NCBI RefSeq assembly: GCF_018417475.1
Contig: NZ_CP054856.1
Location: forward strand, 434,001-498,000
Direction of reading: 5' to 3'
From: Novosphingobium decolorationis
Lineage (GTDB): Bacteria > Pseudomonadota > Alphaproteobacteria > Sphingomonadales > Sphingomonadaceae
DNA length: 64,000 nucleotides
Below are positions 17,240 through 26,375 of this stretch, in pieces. The notes under the pieces are model-generated. The model saw only the letters and a list, made by a program, of their open reading frames with translations. It was not told where the DNA came from and searched no databases. How positions within the stretch are numbered: the stretch's first letter is position 1; every line of letters begins with the position of its first letter. Made by a program: the position numbers and the translations under genes.

Positions 17240-18608
17240 GACACTTTTCGAGAAGATCTGGGAAACACACCGGATCGATACCGGCACCTCGGGCGCCGGA
17301 CTTGTCGCTATCGACCGCGTGTTCCTGCACGAGCGCACGGGGGCGGCTGCGCTCAAATCGATGGCCGCGGCGGGCCGTCCGGTCCGCGATCCGGCCCGTG
17401 TCTTTGCGGTCATGGACCACATTGTCGACACCCGCATCGGACGCGGTGACGGCACGCTGATGGAAGGTGGCTCGGCCTTCATCACCGAGACCCGCGCCGC
17501 GGCCAAGGCGGCAGGCATCACCCTGTTCGACGTCAACGATCCTGACCAGGGCATCACCCACGTCATTTCGCCCGAACTCGGCATCGTGCTTCCGGGCGTG
17601 ACCCTTGTCGCGCCCGACAGCCACACCTGCACGCAGGGCGCGCTGGGCGCGCTGGCCTGGGGCATCGGCTCGAGCGAAGCCGAGCATGCCATGGCGACCG
17701 GCACCCTGCGCATCGAAAAGCCCAGGACGATGCGCGTCACCTTCACCGGCCAGCTTGCCCCGGGCGTCACCGCCAAGGACATGGCGCTCGCTCTCATTGC
17801 CGCGCACGGCGCAGGTGGCGGCGCGGGCCATGCGGTCGAGTTCGCAGGCGAGGCCGTGGAAGCGCTCGACATCGAAGCGCGCATGACCTTGTGCAACATG
17901 GCGACCGAATTCTCGGCCATGGCCGGGTTCATCGCACCTGACGCCAAGACTTTCGAGTACCTTGCCGGACGCCGCTATGCGCCCGCGAATTTCGACGATC
18001 CCTACTGGCAGACGCTCTCGACCGACGAGGGCGCGACCTTCGACACCGAAATCGAGATCGACGCGGCCTCGCTCGCACCGATGGTCAGCTGGGGCACCAG
18101 CCCGCAGCATTCCATGCCCATCGACGGCGCGGTGCCGCAGGGCCCTGAGCGTGCGCACCAATACATCGACCTTGCCCCGGGCACCGCGATGCTGGGAACG
18201 CCCATCGACGTTGCCTTTGTCGGCTCGTGCACCAACGCGCGCCTTTCCGACCTTCGCCGCGCCGCGGCCCTGGTCAAGGGCCGCAAGGTTGCCGCTAGCA
18301 TCAAGAAGGCGATGGTCGTTCCGGGAAGTTCCGCGGTCAAGCGCGCCGCCGAAGCCGAGGGGCTGGACACGATCTTCACCGAAGCAGGCTTCGAATGGCG
18401 CGCCAGCGGCTGTTCGCTATGCTTCTTCGCAGGCGGTGAACGCTTCCCCGAAGGAAGCCGCACGATCAGTTCGACCAACCGCAACTTCGAGGGTCGCCAG
18501 GGTCCGGGCATCCGCACCCATATCGCAAGCCCCGAAACCGTGATCGCGAGCGCCGTTGCCGGTGTCATTGCCGACCCGCGCGAACTGGCCAAGGAGAGCG
18601 CGCAGTGA
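17232..18608 (+). pseudogene. aconitase/3-isopropylmalate dehydratase large-subunit-like gene, 3' part, cut by IS66
   Basis: All but the first 6 codons of a LeuC-like hydratase. The three iron-sulfur cysteines are in place: SHTCTQGAL, VGSCTNARLSD and GCSLCFF. LeuC/LeuD pairs isomerise or hydrate malate-type acids. The real start is on the far side of the element; the first usable start left is a GTG at 17319, which would drop about 35 residues and has no clear ribosome site. The gene is therefore probably dead or weakly expressed. Leucine synthesis is not implied, because the neighbours are an HMG-CoA-lyase-like enzyme and a CoA-transferase. Confidence 0.85.
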
Positions 18609-19210
18609 CCCCCTTCACAACCCTCACCTCGGTTGCCGTGCCGATCCTGCGCGACAACGTCGATACCGACGCGATCATCCCGAGCCGCGAGATGAAGAGC
18701 ACCGGGCGCACCGGCCTGGCCGAGGGCCTCTTCGCACCCTGGCGTTACAGCGACGTTGCCGCACGCACCCCCGATCCGACCTTCGAGCTCAACATGCCCG
18801 AGGCCAGGGGCGGCCAGGTGATCCTGGGCGGCGCCAACTTCGGCTGTGGTTCGAGCCGCGAGCACGCGGTCTGGGCGCTCGTCGAGTACGGCATCCGCTG
18901 CGTCATTGCCGAGAGCTTCGCGCCGATCTTCCGCGCCAACTGCATTCGCAACGGCGTCCTTCCGATCACCCTGCCCCGGACCGACGTTGACGCGCTGGCC
19001 TGGCAGGAGATCACGGTCGACCTGCCCGCGCAGACGGTGACGGCCGGCGCGACAACCCACAGCTTCACGATCGAGGACGAGCCGCGCACGATGCTGCTCG
19101 AAGGCCTCGACGTGATCGACCTCACATTGAAGGCCCTGCCCGCCATCGAGGCATGGACCGACGCCGACCGCACGGCGCGTCCCTGGGTCTACCTGGAGAA
19201 GACCGCATGA
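18605..19210 (+). CDS. 3-isopropylmalate dehydratase small-subunit-like protein
   Basis: A 201-residue swivelling subunit with RDNVDTDAIIPSREMKSTG at the N-terminus and GANFGCGSSREHAVWAL in the middle, both LeuD signatures. Start is GTG, overlapping the large-subunit stop (GTGA). It would form the hydratase with the broken large subunit upstream. As a partner in a catabolic cluster it more likely acts on a substituted malate, citraconate or itaconate than on isopropylmalate; that is inference from the two downstream genes. Confidence 0.9.
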   Translation: MTPFTTLTSVAVPILRDNVDTDAIIPSREMKSTGRTGLAEGLFAPWRYSDVAARTPDPTFELNMPEARGGQVILGGANFGCGSSREHAVWALVEYGIRCVIAESFAPIFRANCIRNGVLPITLPRTDVDALAWQEITVDLPAQTVTAGATTHSFTIEDEPRTMLLEGLDVIDLTLKALPAIEAWTDADRTARPWVYLEKTA

Positions 19211-20127
19211 CCGAAATCCTCATTTCCGAAGTCGGCCCGCGCGACGGCCTGCAGTCGATCAAGCAGGTAATGCCGCTCGAAGCCAAGAAGGCCTGGATCG
19301 CGGCCGAGGCCGCCGCCGGTGTCAAGGAGATCGAGGTGGGCAGCTTTGTCCCGCCCAAGCTCCTGCCGCAGATGGCCGATACCGCTGAACTGGTGGAATT
19401 CGCCAAGGGCATCGAGGGCCTCAACGTCGTGGCTCTCGTCCCCAACGCGCGCGGCGCGGAGAACGCGGCGAAGGCGGGCGTTCACGGCATGTCGATCCCC
19501 TTTTCGCTGAGCGAGACCCACTCGATCCGCAACGTCAAGAAGGACCACCCCGCGATGCTCGCCGAGATCGCGAAAGTAGCTGAGATCGCCAAGGATGCCG
19601 GCATCCACTTCGCGGTGGGTCTCTCGACCGCGTTCGGCTGCACCATCGAGGGTGCGGTGCCCGAAGACACCGTGGTGCGCCTTGCTGTCGCCGCCGCCGA
19701 AGCGGGCGGCCAGGAGTTCAGCCTGTCCGACACCACCGGCTATGCCGACCCTGCGCAGGTCAAGCGTCTCGTGCGCAAGGTAAAGGCCGCGGTAGGCGAT
19801 GACATGCTCACCACGCTGCACCTCCACAACACACGCGGCCTTGGCCTGGCCAACGCCCTGGCGGGCCTTGAGGAAGGGATCACCACCATCGATTCCTCGC
19901 TCGGCGGTCTGGGCGGCTGCCCCTACGCGCCCGGTGCCTCGGGCAACCTCGTCACCGAGGATCTCGTTCTCATGCTCAATTCCATGGGCTATGACACCGG
20001 CATCGACCTGGAAAAACTGCTCGAAGTGCGGTCGATCCTGACAGAGGCACTTCCGGGCGAACCGCTTTACGGCTTCACGCCCGATGCAGGTCCGATGCTG
20101 GACTACAAGGAAAGGATTGCGCGATGA
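19207..20127 (+). CDS. hydroxymethylglutaryl-CoA lyase family protein
   Basis: A 306-residue TIM-barrel lyase. SEVGPRDGLQS at residues 7-17 carries the catalytic Arg/Asp pair. HLHNTRGLGLANALAG supplies the metal-binding histidines, and GLGGCPYAPGASGN holds the mobile-loop catalytic cysteine. The family cleaves 3-hydroxy-3-methyl acyl-CoAs (HMG-CoA, citramalyl-like esters) to a ketone or keto acid plus a shorter acyl-CoA. The ATG overlaps the upstream stop (ATGA). With the following CoA-transferase it suggests activation then retro-Claisen/aldol cleavage. Confidence 0.9.
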   Translation: MTEILISEVGPRDGLQSIKQVMPLEAKKAWIAAEAAAGVKEIEVGSFVPPKLLPQMADTAELVEFAKGIEGLNVVALVPNARGAENAAKAGVHGMSIPFSLSETHSIRNVKKDHPAMLAEIAKVAEIAKDAGIHFAVGLSTAFGCTIEGAVPEDTVVRLAVAAAEAGGQEFSLSDTTGYADPAQVKRLVRKVKAAVGDDMLTTLHLHNTRGLGLANALAGLEEGITTIDSSLGGLGGCPYAPGASGNLVTEDLVLMLNSMGYDTGIDLEKLLEVRSILTEALPGEPLYGFTPDAGPMLDYKERIAR

Positions 20128-21317
20128 GCGCTGAACAGGGCGGCGCACCGACGCCGCTGGCCGGGATCACGGTCATCGAATTCACCCACATGGTCATGGG
20201 CCCCACGGTCGGCCACATCCTTGCCGGGCTTGGCGCCGATGTCGTGCGCATCGAGCCCATCGGCGGCGACCGCACCCGCAAGCTGCTGGGTTCGGGCTCG
20301 GGCTACTTCCCGATGTACAACCGCGGCAAGAAGTCGATCTGCCTCGACCTCAAGAGCGCGGAAGGCATCGCGGTCGCCAAGGACCTGTGCGCCAAGGCCG
20401 ATGTCCTCGTCGAGAACTTCCGCCCCGGCGCGCTTGATCGCCTCGGCCTCTCCTACGAGACGCTCGCCGAGACCAATCCGGGCATCATCTACTGCTCCGA
20501 AAAGGGCTTCCTGCCCGGCCCCTACGAAGAGCGCACCGCGCTCGACGAAGTGGCGCAGATGATGGGCGGCCTTGCCTACATGACGGGCCCTCCGGGACGC
20601 CCCTTGCGCGCCGGCTCCAGCGTCGTCGACGTGACGGGCGGCATGTTTGGCGTGATCGGCATCCTAGCCGCACTTGAAGAACGCCACCGCACCGGCAAGG
20701 GCCAGAAGGTCGTCGCCAGCCTGTTCGAGACCACGATCTACCTCGTGGGCCAGCACATGGCGCAGTTCGCGGTCACCGGAAAGGCCGCCAACCCGATGCC
20801 CGCGCGCATCTCGGCCTGGGCGATCTACGACGTCTTCGAAACCAAGGACGAGCCCGTCTTCATCGGCGTGGTCAGCGATGTCCTGTGGGAGAAGTTCTGC
20901 AAGATCTTCCAGCTCGACGAGCTTTGGGCCGACGAGAGCATCCGCACCAACAACGAGCGCGTGAAGGCGCGTGACCGCATCCTGCCGCAAGTGCGCGAGA
21001 TGTTCCTGGGCATGACCCGTGACGAAGTTGTCGGCATGCTCGAAGGCACGGGTCTTCCCTTCGCCCCGATCGGCAAGCCCGAGGACATGTTCGACGATCC
21101 CCAGCTTGCCGAAGGCGGCCTTGAGGACGTGACCCTCGACAGCGGCGAACAGACCCGCCTGCCCACCATCCCGCTGCAGATGGGCGGCAAGCGTCCGGGC
21201 GCTCCGGTTACGCTCCCCGGCGCGGGCCAGGACAGCCGCTCAGTGCTCGAGAGCCTGGGCTACTCGGCCGAGAAGATCGACGCTCTCACCGCCAAGGGTG
21301 CTGTCGGCACGGCCTGA
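20124..21317 (+). CDS. CaiB/BaiF family CoA-transferase
   Basis: A 397-residue class III CoA-transferase. It opens GITVIEFTHMVMGPTVGHILAGLGADVVRIE. The catalytic aspartate is Asp141 in ERTALDEVAQMMGG, and GSSVVDVTGGMFGVIGILAAL follows. It moves CoA from one carboxylate (often succinyl-CoA) to another without hydrolysis. The start overlaps the lyase stop (ATGA), so the two are made together; it likely produces the thioester that the lyase cleaves. It is the last gene before the terminator at 21340. Confidence 0.92.
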   Translation: MSAEQGGAPTPLAGITVIEFTHMVMGPTVGHILAGLGADVVRIEPIGGDRTRKLLGSGSGYFPMYNRGKKSICLDLKSAEGIAVAKDLCAKADVLVENFRPGALDRLGLSYETLAETNPGIIYCSEKGFLPGPYEERTALDEVAQMMGGLAYMTGPPGRPLRAGSSVVDVTGGMFGVIGILAALEERHRTGKGQKVVASLFETTIYLVGQHMAQFAVTGKAANPMPARISAWAIYDVFETKDEPVFIGVVSDVLWEKFCKIFQLDELWADESIRTNNERVKARDRILPQVREMFLGMTRDEVVGMLEGTGLPFAPIGKPEDMFDDPQLAEGGLEDVTLDSGEQTRLPTIPLQMGGKRPGAPVTLPGAGQDSRSVLESLGYSAEKIDALTAKGAVGTA

Positions 21318-21339
21318 TCCGCCCGGATACACGACATGC

Positions 21340-21377
21340 AAAAGGGCCTCGGAAGTGCACGCTTCCGGGGCCCTTTT
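21340..21377. terminator. strong intrinsic terminator of the rightward operon
   Basis: AAAAGGGCC and GGCCCTTTT form the outer stem and GGAAG/CTTCC the inner stem, with T residues at the end, starting 23 bases after the CoA-transferase stop. The A-tract on the other side makes it usable in both directions. Confidence 0.85.
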
Positions 21378-21411
21378 CCTTGGGCTTTGGGGGCCCTTCC
21401 TCCCCATGAAA

Positions 21412-21442
21412 AAAGGGCGATCCCTATGGGACCGCCCTTTCC
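21412..21442 (-). terminator. intrinsic terminator reading leftward
   Basis: On the minus strand AAAGGGCG-GTCCC-ATA-GGGAT-CGCCC is followed by six T residues. It lies 36 bases beyond the end of the 65-codon minus-strand frame, supporting that frame as part of a real gene. Confidence 0.7.
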
Positions 21443-21477
21443 TCCTGCGATTTCCTTTATCAGAACATCGGCTTTCC

Positions 21478-21675
21478 TCAGAACGGCTTGACCGTACCCA
21501 GGAAGCAGATGCCGGAAATCGTTATCCAGTAGACGTAGGCCATCATCCGGCCATACATGAACTCCCGCTCGAGAGCGGCTTCCTCGGCCGGGTTGGGACC
21601 TTCGGCCAGACGACGGAAACGCACCGTCCACAGGCGCATGATCCAGCTGTCAACGGCGGAGCAAAAGTCGGCCAT
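21478..21675 (-). pseudogene. small single-span membrane protein, probably truncated by the IS21 element
   Basis: A 65-codon frame ending in a hydrophobic span (MAYVYWITISGICFLGTV) after a charged segment. Its only ATG (21673-21675) lies on the first base of the IS21 end and has no ribosome site, so the true N-terminus was probably lost or displaced by the insertion. A terminator follows on the same strand. I do not recognise the family. Confidence 0.4.
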
Positions 21676-21770
21676 GGGGCGGCGTAAAACCAGGCCATCG
21701 TGTTACACGCCGGGGGGAGTGGCGTGAGGGCGTAGCCCGAGGGCCACTCCCCCCGGCATTGGCTTGCTTT

Positions 21771-22538
21771 TCAGGGTCTGATTTTGGCCTTGCGGGCCCG
21801 GCTGTGAGCGAGGCGATAGCTTTCGCCGTTCATCTCGAGGATGCTGACGTGATGGGTCAGGCGATCGAGGAGCGCGCCTGTGAGACGCTCGGATCCGAAG
21901 GTTTCGGTCCATTCGTCGAAGGGCAGGTTGCTGGTGATCAAGGTGGAGCCGCGTTCGTAACGCTGGGAGATCAGCTCGAACAGCAGTTCGGCGCCGGTCT
22001 TGGAGAGCGGTACGAAGCCCAGTTCGTCGATGATGAGCAGTTTGTATCCGACCATCTGCTTCTGGAAGCGCAGGAGACGCCGCTCGTCGCGCGCCTCCAT
22101 CATTTCGCTGACCAGCGCCGCCGCAGTGGTGAAGCCCACCGACAGCCCTTTCTGGCATGCTGCCAGTCCGAGCCCCAACGCTACGTGCGTCTTTCCGGTG
22201 CCCGATGGCCCCAGAGCGATGGCGTTCTCACGCCGCTCGATCCACTCGCAGCGCGCCATCTCGAGCACCTGCATCTTGTTGAGCCTCGGGATGACGGTGA
22301 AGTCGAAGCTGTCGAGGCTTTTGACGGCGGGGAAGCGCGCGGCCTTGATGCGCCGCTCGACCATACGACGCTCCCTGTCGATCATCTCCATCTCGACAAG
22401 GCGGGCGAGGAAGCGGATATGATCGACGCCTTCAGCGGCACATTGCCGGGCGAGCTTGTGGTGCTCTCGCAGGCACGTAGGCAGCTTGAGTGCCTTGAGA
22501 TTGTGAGCGAGAAGAAGCTCCGGGGTCTGATCGCTCAT
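21771..22538 (-). CDS. istB: IS21-family helper ATPase IstB
   Basis: A 255-residue AAA+ protein of DnaC/IstB type with Walker A GPSGTGKTHVA at residues 110-120 and Walker B LLIIDELGF around 170. It assists the IstA transposase in target capture. I chose the ATG at 22538 (MSDQTPELLL), which overlaps the istA stop, rather than the longer frame that begins inside istA. The whole frame is open. Confidence 0.92.
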   Translation of the reverse strand: MSDQTPELLLAHNLKALKLPTCLREHHKLARQCAAEGVDHIRFLARLVEMEMIDRERRMVERRIKAARFPAVKSLDSFDFTVIPRLNKMQVLEMARCEWIERRENAIALGPSGTGKTHVALGLGLAACQKGLSVGFTTAAALVSEMMEARDERRLLRFQKQMVGYKLLIIDELGFVPLSKTGAELLFELISQRYERGSTLITSNLPFDEWTETFGSERLTGALLDRLTHHVSILEMNGESYRLAHSRARKAKIRP

Positions 22539-24040
22539 GCGGCCTCCTGCTGGTCGGAGAGCAGGCTCAGATAGGCTCTGGCAAAGGTCTTCTCGACCGT
22601 TGTGCGTGGCAGGAAGGGATAGACGTCCAGGTCCAGCCTCGGCGGTACGCGTTCGACCCGGCACAGGGCGAGGTGCTTGACGGCATCGAAGCCGATGGCG
22701 CCAAGATCAATGGCCTGTTCCACCGCCGCCTGGAGATCGGCGAGGGTGAACGTTTCCAACAGGCGCAGCACCTGTACATATTCACGCCTGCCATGCTTGT
22801 GCATGCGGCCTTCCATCAACCGCTGCAGTGTCGTGAACGCTTCGGGCAAATCCCAGCCCTGCAAAGGCGCGGCCTGGTCGAATGCGTTGATCTTCTGCTC
22901 GATCAGCGGGAGATAGTGGAGCGGGTCGAAGATAACCTCCTCGCGGGCATAACAACGAGGATGACGGGCGATGACTTCGCTGCGGCAGCCGACCACCACC
23001 TCATCGACATAGGCCCTGATCCAGACCTCCTGATGGCCCCGTGCCACCGGAACCGAATAATCGTTGGTCCTGTAGCGCACCGGGATTGCGAGGAGACCCG
23101 CCCGCTCGTCTGATCGCAGGCCTCGAAGGGTGTAGCGGGCAGAGGCTGCATGGCTGCCAGATCGCGTTGCAAGCGCTCACCGATCGTCTCGCTCTGTCCG
23201 CGCACCTTGTCCGCTGGCGCTTGCGGCATTGCTCCTCCAGCCATAGGTTGAAGGCCTCCCGTGTCGGGAACTTCGGGATCGGCACCATGAAATTGCGGCG
23301 GCAGTAACCAACCAGCCCTTCCACATTGCCTTTCTCGTTCCCTTGCCCGGGCGGGCATAGCGGTCGCGGATCACGTAATGCGACAGGAAAGCGCTGAACA
23401 GCGTGGCACGCTTACGCGTGCCGTCTGGCAGGATCTTCGCCACAAGGCAGCGATCGTTGTCATAGACGATCGAGCGCGGCACCGCGCCGAAGAACGCGAA
23501 GGCATGAACGTGTCCGTCCACCCAGGCCTCCGCCACCGCCGCCGGATAGGCCCGCACATAGCAGGCATCACTGTGCGGCAGATCGAGTGCGAAGAAGTAG
23601 GCCTTCTGCTGCACCCCGCCGATCTCCACCAGCGCTTCCCCGAAATCGGCCTGCGCATCCCCCGCCGGGTGGGCCAGCGGCACGAACATCTCCCGGCTGC
23701 GTTGCTCACGCTCGCGGATGTAATCCTTGATGATCGTATAGCCGCCGGTGAAACCATGCTCGGCGCGCAAGCGGTCGAATACCCGCTTCGCCGTATGGCG
23801 CTGTTTGCGCGGGACGCAGCGGTCCCCTTCAAGCCATCCATCAATGATCGCCACAAACCCGTCCAGCTTCGGACGCTGCGGGACAGATTGACGCCGGTAA
23901 CCCGGTGGCGATGAAAACGACAGCATCTTGCGCACCGTGTCGCGCGACACATTGAAACGCTTCGCCGCCGCCCGCTGGCTCATGCCATCCGCGCAAGCCA
24001 AACGGACCTGAAGATAAAGTTCCACGCTGTAGATCCCCAC
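22535..24040 (-). pseudogene. istA: IS21-family transposase IstA, three frameshifts
   Basis: Begins MGIYSVELYLQVRLACADG with a helix-turn-helix (QRAAAKRFNVSRDTVRKML), followed by the DDE core (GDAQADFGEALVEIGG, then VYDNDR) and the C-terminal region. The reading frame breaks three times: near 23341 (GGG where GGGG gives PGKGNEKGN), near 23213 (one G missing in QADKVRG) and near 23082 (one base missing before VRYRTNDYS). All three look like single-base deletions. The protein cannot be made in full. Confidence 0.88.
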
Positions 24041-24070
24041 ACCTCCCTGACTTGGCAGAAAGGCTTCAAG

Positions 24071-25138
24071 GTGGACGACTTTTACGCCGCCCGCAGCAGG
24101 ACTATCCCGCCGCTAGCGTGGTCGAATATTGCTCCGCCGTTCTCAGCGCTCCCTTTCCCGGCGCGCGCGGCCGAGGCCATGGCCGAGGAACCCGCTCTGG
24201 AACCCGAGTTCGAGATAGTCGATCCGCACTTCCACCTGCGCGATTTTTCCGATTCCGAAGCATCGGGCGAACGCTATCTGGCGCAGGACTTCAGGGACGA
24301 CATCGCCCGTTCGGGACACCGCATCACGGGCAGTGTCTTCATCGAATGCGGGATCATGTACGATGCCGAAGGCGAGGACGCCGTGCGCTCGCTGGGGGAG
24401 ACCCGATACGTCGGCGAACTCGCGCAGGCGCATCGCAAGAGCGGCCTTGCCTCGGGCATCGTTGCCAAGGTGGACCTGACCCGTACGGAAGATCTCGATG
24501 CCTTGCTCGCCCACCACGAAGAGGCTGGCAGGGGGCATCTTCGCGGCGTGCGCAACTCGATCGCGACTGCCTCGTTCCCACCACTCTCGGGTATCCACAA
24601 CGATCCCAAGCTGTTGCAGGACCCGTCCCTTCGCGCGGGCATCACCCTGCTCGGACGCAAGGGGTTGGTGTTCGAGTCCTGGCTGTTCCATCCGCAGATG
24701 GACGAACTGGCGTACCTTGCGAAAGCCTGTCCGGCCACGACCATCGTGCTGGAACACCTGGGCTGCCCGCTGGGGCTCGGGCCTTATGCGGGCAAGCTCG
24801 ACACGACATTTGCCGAATGGCGCCCGGCGATGGCACGCCTTGCGCAGTGTCCGAACGTGGTTGCCAAGATCGGTGGTCTCGGCCCCTTCATGGGACAGAT
24901 GGCGGGACCCGAGACGTCATCGGTTTCGCTAGCACGCGACTGGAAGCCCTGGATCGAGACCGCCATCGAGCTGTTCGGCCCGCAGCGCTGCATGTTCGAG
25001 AGCAACTGGCCAGCCAACCGCCCTGCCTCAACCTACGGCCAGATCTGGAATGCCTTCAAGCTCGCCACCCGCGGACTGTCCCAAAGCGAACGGGCCGCGC
25101 TGTTTTCCAGCACGGCCCGCTCCATCTATCGTATCTGA
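24071..25138 (+). CDS. amidohydrolase family protein (Amidohydrolase_2), 5' end altered by IS21
   Basis: A 355-residue TIM-barrel hydrolase with the metal motif EIVDPHFHLRDF early, GVRNSIAT in the middle and CMFESNWPAN near the end, as in 2-pyrone-4,6-dicarboxylate lactonase and related C-C hydrolases or decarboxylases. The open frame starts at GTG 24071, inside the IS21 end, so the first 8 or so codons are transposon-derived. A start at ATG 24179 would begin MAEEPALEPEFEIVDP and keep all motifs. The original start and promoter were probably displaced. Confidence 0.8.
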   Translation: MDDFYAARSRTIPPLAWSNIAPPFSALPFPARAAEAMAEEPALEPEFEIVDPHFHLRDFSDSEASGERYLAQDFRDDIARSGHRITGSVFIECGIMYDAEGEDAVRSLGETRYVGELAQAHRKSGLASGIVAKVDLTRTEDLDALLAHHEEAGRGHLRGVRNSIATASFPPLSGIHNDPKLLQDPSLRAGITLLGRKGLVFESWLFHPQMDELAYLAKACPATTIVLEHLGCPLGLGPYAGKLDTTFAEWRPAMARLAQCPNVVAKIGGLGPFMGQMAGPETSSVSLARDWKPWIETAIELFGPQRCMFESNWPANRPASTYGQIWNAFKLATRGLSQSERAALFSSTARSIYRI

Positions 25139-25151
25139 AAGCCTCGGCGGC

Positions 25152-26336
25152 CTACCTGGTCGCCGAGCACGCGTACCAGCTGCCGAGCAAGGCGCGCCCT
25201 TCGGGGTGGCCCTCGGTGAAGAAGTCCGCGCGGTCGGGCTTCAGGCAGGTAGTGCCCTTGCGGTACCCTACGTGAACGTTCTCTTCCGCAAAACCGGCAT
25301 CGGTAGCCACCTTCACCCAGTCGGTGCGGGCGAGCGAGGTCATGAACGGCTCGTTGTTGTAGTGGCTTTCAAAGTCGCAGCGCATCTGATCCCACAGGGC
25401 CATGTGCTCATGGCGCGGCGGCACGTCGACGTGGCACATCACGCCGCCCTTGCGCAGGAGGCGGAAGCACTCCTTGAACACGCCGCGCATGCCCTTGGCT
25501 GAAGTCTCATGCAGCACGGCCGACGAGCAGACGAGATCGAAGCTCCCGTCCTCGAAGTTGGTGTGCTCGGCGTCCTGCTGGCTGAAATGGATGGGGACGC
25601 CCATCGATTCCGCGCGGGCATGGCCGTAGCGCAGCATCGGCGCACCGACGTCGAGCGCGAAGACTTCGGCATCCGGGAAAGCCTCGGCAATCGCCAGCGT
25701 CGAGTGGCCGACCGAGCAGCCCAGGTCCAGAATGCGCATGGGCTTCAGGTCGGGATGGAAGTCCTGCACGTGGCTGGCGAGCGTGTGCCCGCGCCCGTCG
25801 TTCTTCCACCCGCCGTTGAGATTGCGCAGATAGGTCGAGGCGAAGCGGTCGTAGAGCGCGCCGGCACGGAAGTCGAAATCCGAGGTATCAACCACGTAGC
25901 TGCCGGGCATACGGTGGTGGTCGAAGGCCGCGATGTAGCGCGGAATTTCGAGCTCCGGGTTGAGGGTCAGCGAGCCCTTGGGGCTTGCCACCTGCGCACC
26001 AACCTTTTCCGACAACTCGTCGTACTGGCGGTTGATCGCGGCATCGAGGCCGTACCAGATACGGTCCTGGTAGTGCAGCGAGAGCGTCAGCCAGTACTGG
26101 TGGAGCGGATGCGCTTCCAGCTTCTGGCGGACCTGGCGGCTGCTCGTCGGAGCTGCGCCGGTTTCCTTCTCGACTTCGGGCACGATCACCTCGTCGAGGA
26201 GGCGCCGGTCGAGCGGATCGATGTTGCGGTTGGTCCACGCGCGCATGGCGAGGAAGTGATCCTCCAGCGCCTGTTCATCGTGGTTGGCCTGCGGCATCAC
26301 CGCGTGGCCGAAATGTTCCTGCTTATACTGTTCCAT
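25152..26336 (-). CDS. class I SAM-dependent methyltransferase, paralogue of the one at 8226
   Basis: A 394-residue protein with a 200-residue N-terminal domain containing LEIPRYIAAFDHHRMPGSY (129-147) and a Rossmann domain with motif I ILDLGCSVGHS at 202-212, then VGAPMLRYGHARAESMGV and YNNEPF. The protein at 8226 has the same blocks in the same order. It lies last in a leftward three-gene operon after the AllA-like gene and the small helical gene. The acceptor is unknown. The pairing with a small helical partner at both loci is the main functional clue. Confidence 0.85.
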   Translation of the reverse strand: MEQYKQEHFGHAVMPQANHDEQALEDHFLAMRAWTNRNIDPLDRRLLDEVIVPEVEKETGAAPTSSRQVRQKLEAHPLHQYWLTLSLHYQDRIWYGLDAAINRQYDELSEKVGAQVASPKGSLTLNPELEIPRYIAAFDHHRMPGSYVVDTSDFDFRAGALYDRFASTYLRNLNGGWKNDGRGHTLASHVQDFHPDLKPMRILDLGCSVGHSTLAIAEAFPDAEVFALDVGAPMLRYGHARAESMGVPIHFSQQDAEHTNFEDGSFDLVCSSAVLHETSAKGMRGVFKECFRLLRKGGVMCHVDVPPRHEHMALWDQMRCDFESHYNNEPFMTSLARTDWVKVATDAGFAEENVHVGYRKGTTCLKPDRADFFTEGHPEGRALLGSWYACSATR

Positions 26337-26375
26337 GGCCGTCTCCCGCCGTGAGGATGTATGTTGGGGGTACGC

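Larger units (their letters stand above)
21675..24095 (-). mobile_element. IS21-family insertion sequence, degenerate
   Basis: Contains istB (intact) and istA (three frameshifts) in the usual istA-istB order on the minus strand with an ATGA overlap. The ends share GGGCGGCGTAAAA in inverted orientation (21677-21688 and 24080-24092), starting TG and ending CA, as in IS21 elements. No matching target duplication is visible, so the element may have recombined or deleted flanking DNA. The exact ends are uncertain by a few bases. Confidence 0.8.

Noticed and set aside
17232..19210. Leucine biosynthesis leuCD operon
   Set aside because: No leuA or leuB nearby, and the downstream lyase and CoA-transferase are co-translated; a catabolic paralogue fits better.
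24052..25275. A 407-codon plus-strand frame overlapping the amidohydrolase
   Set aside because: Arg/Gly-rich translation without domains; the other plus frame carries all amidohydrolase motifs.
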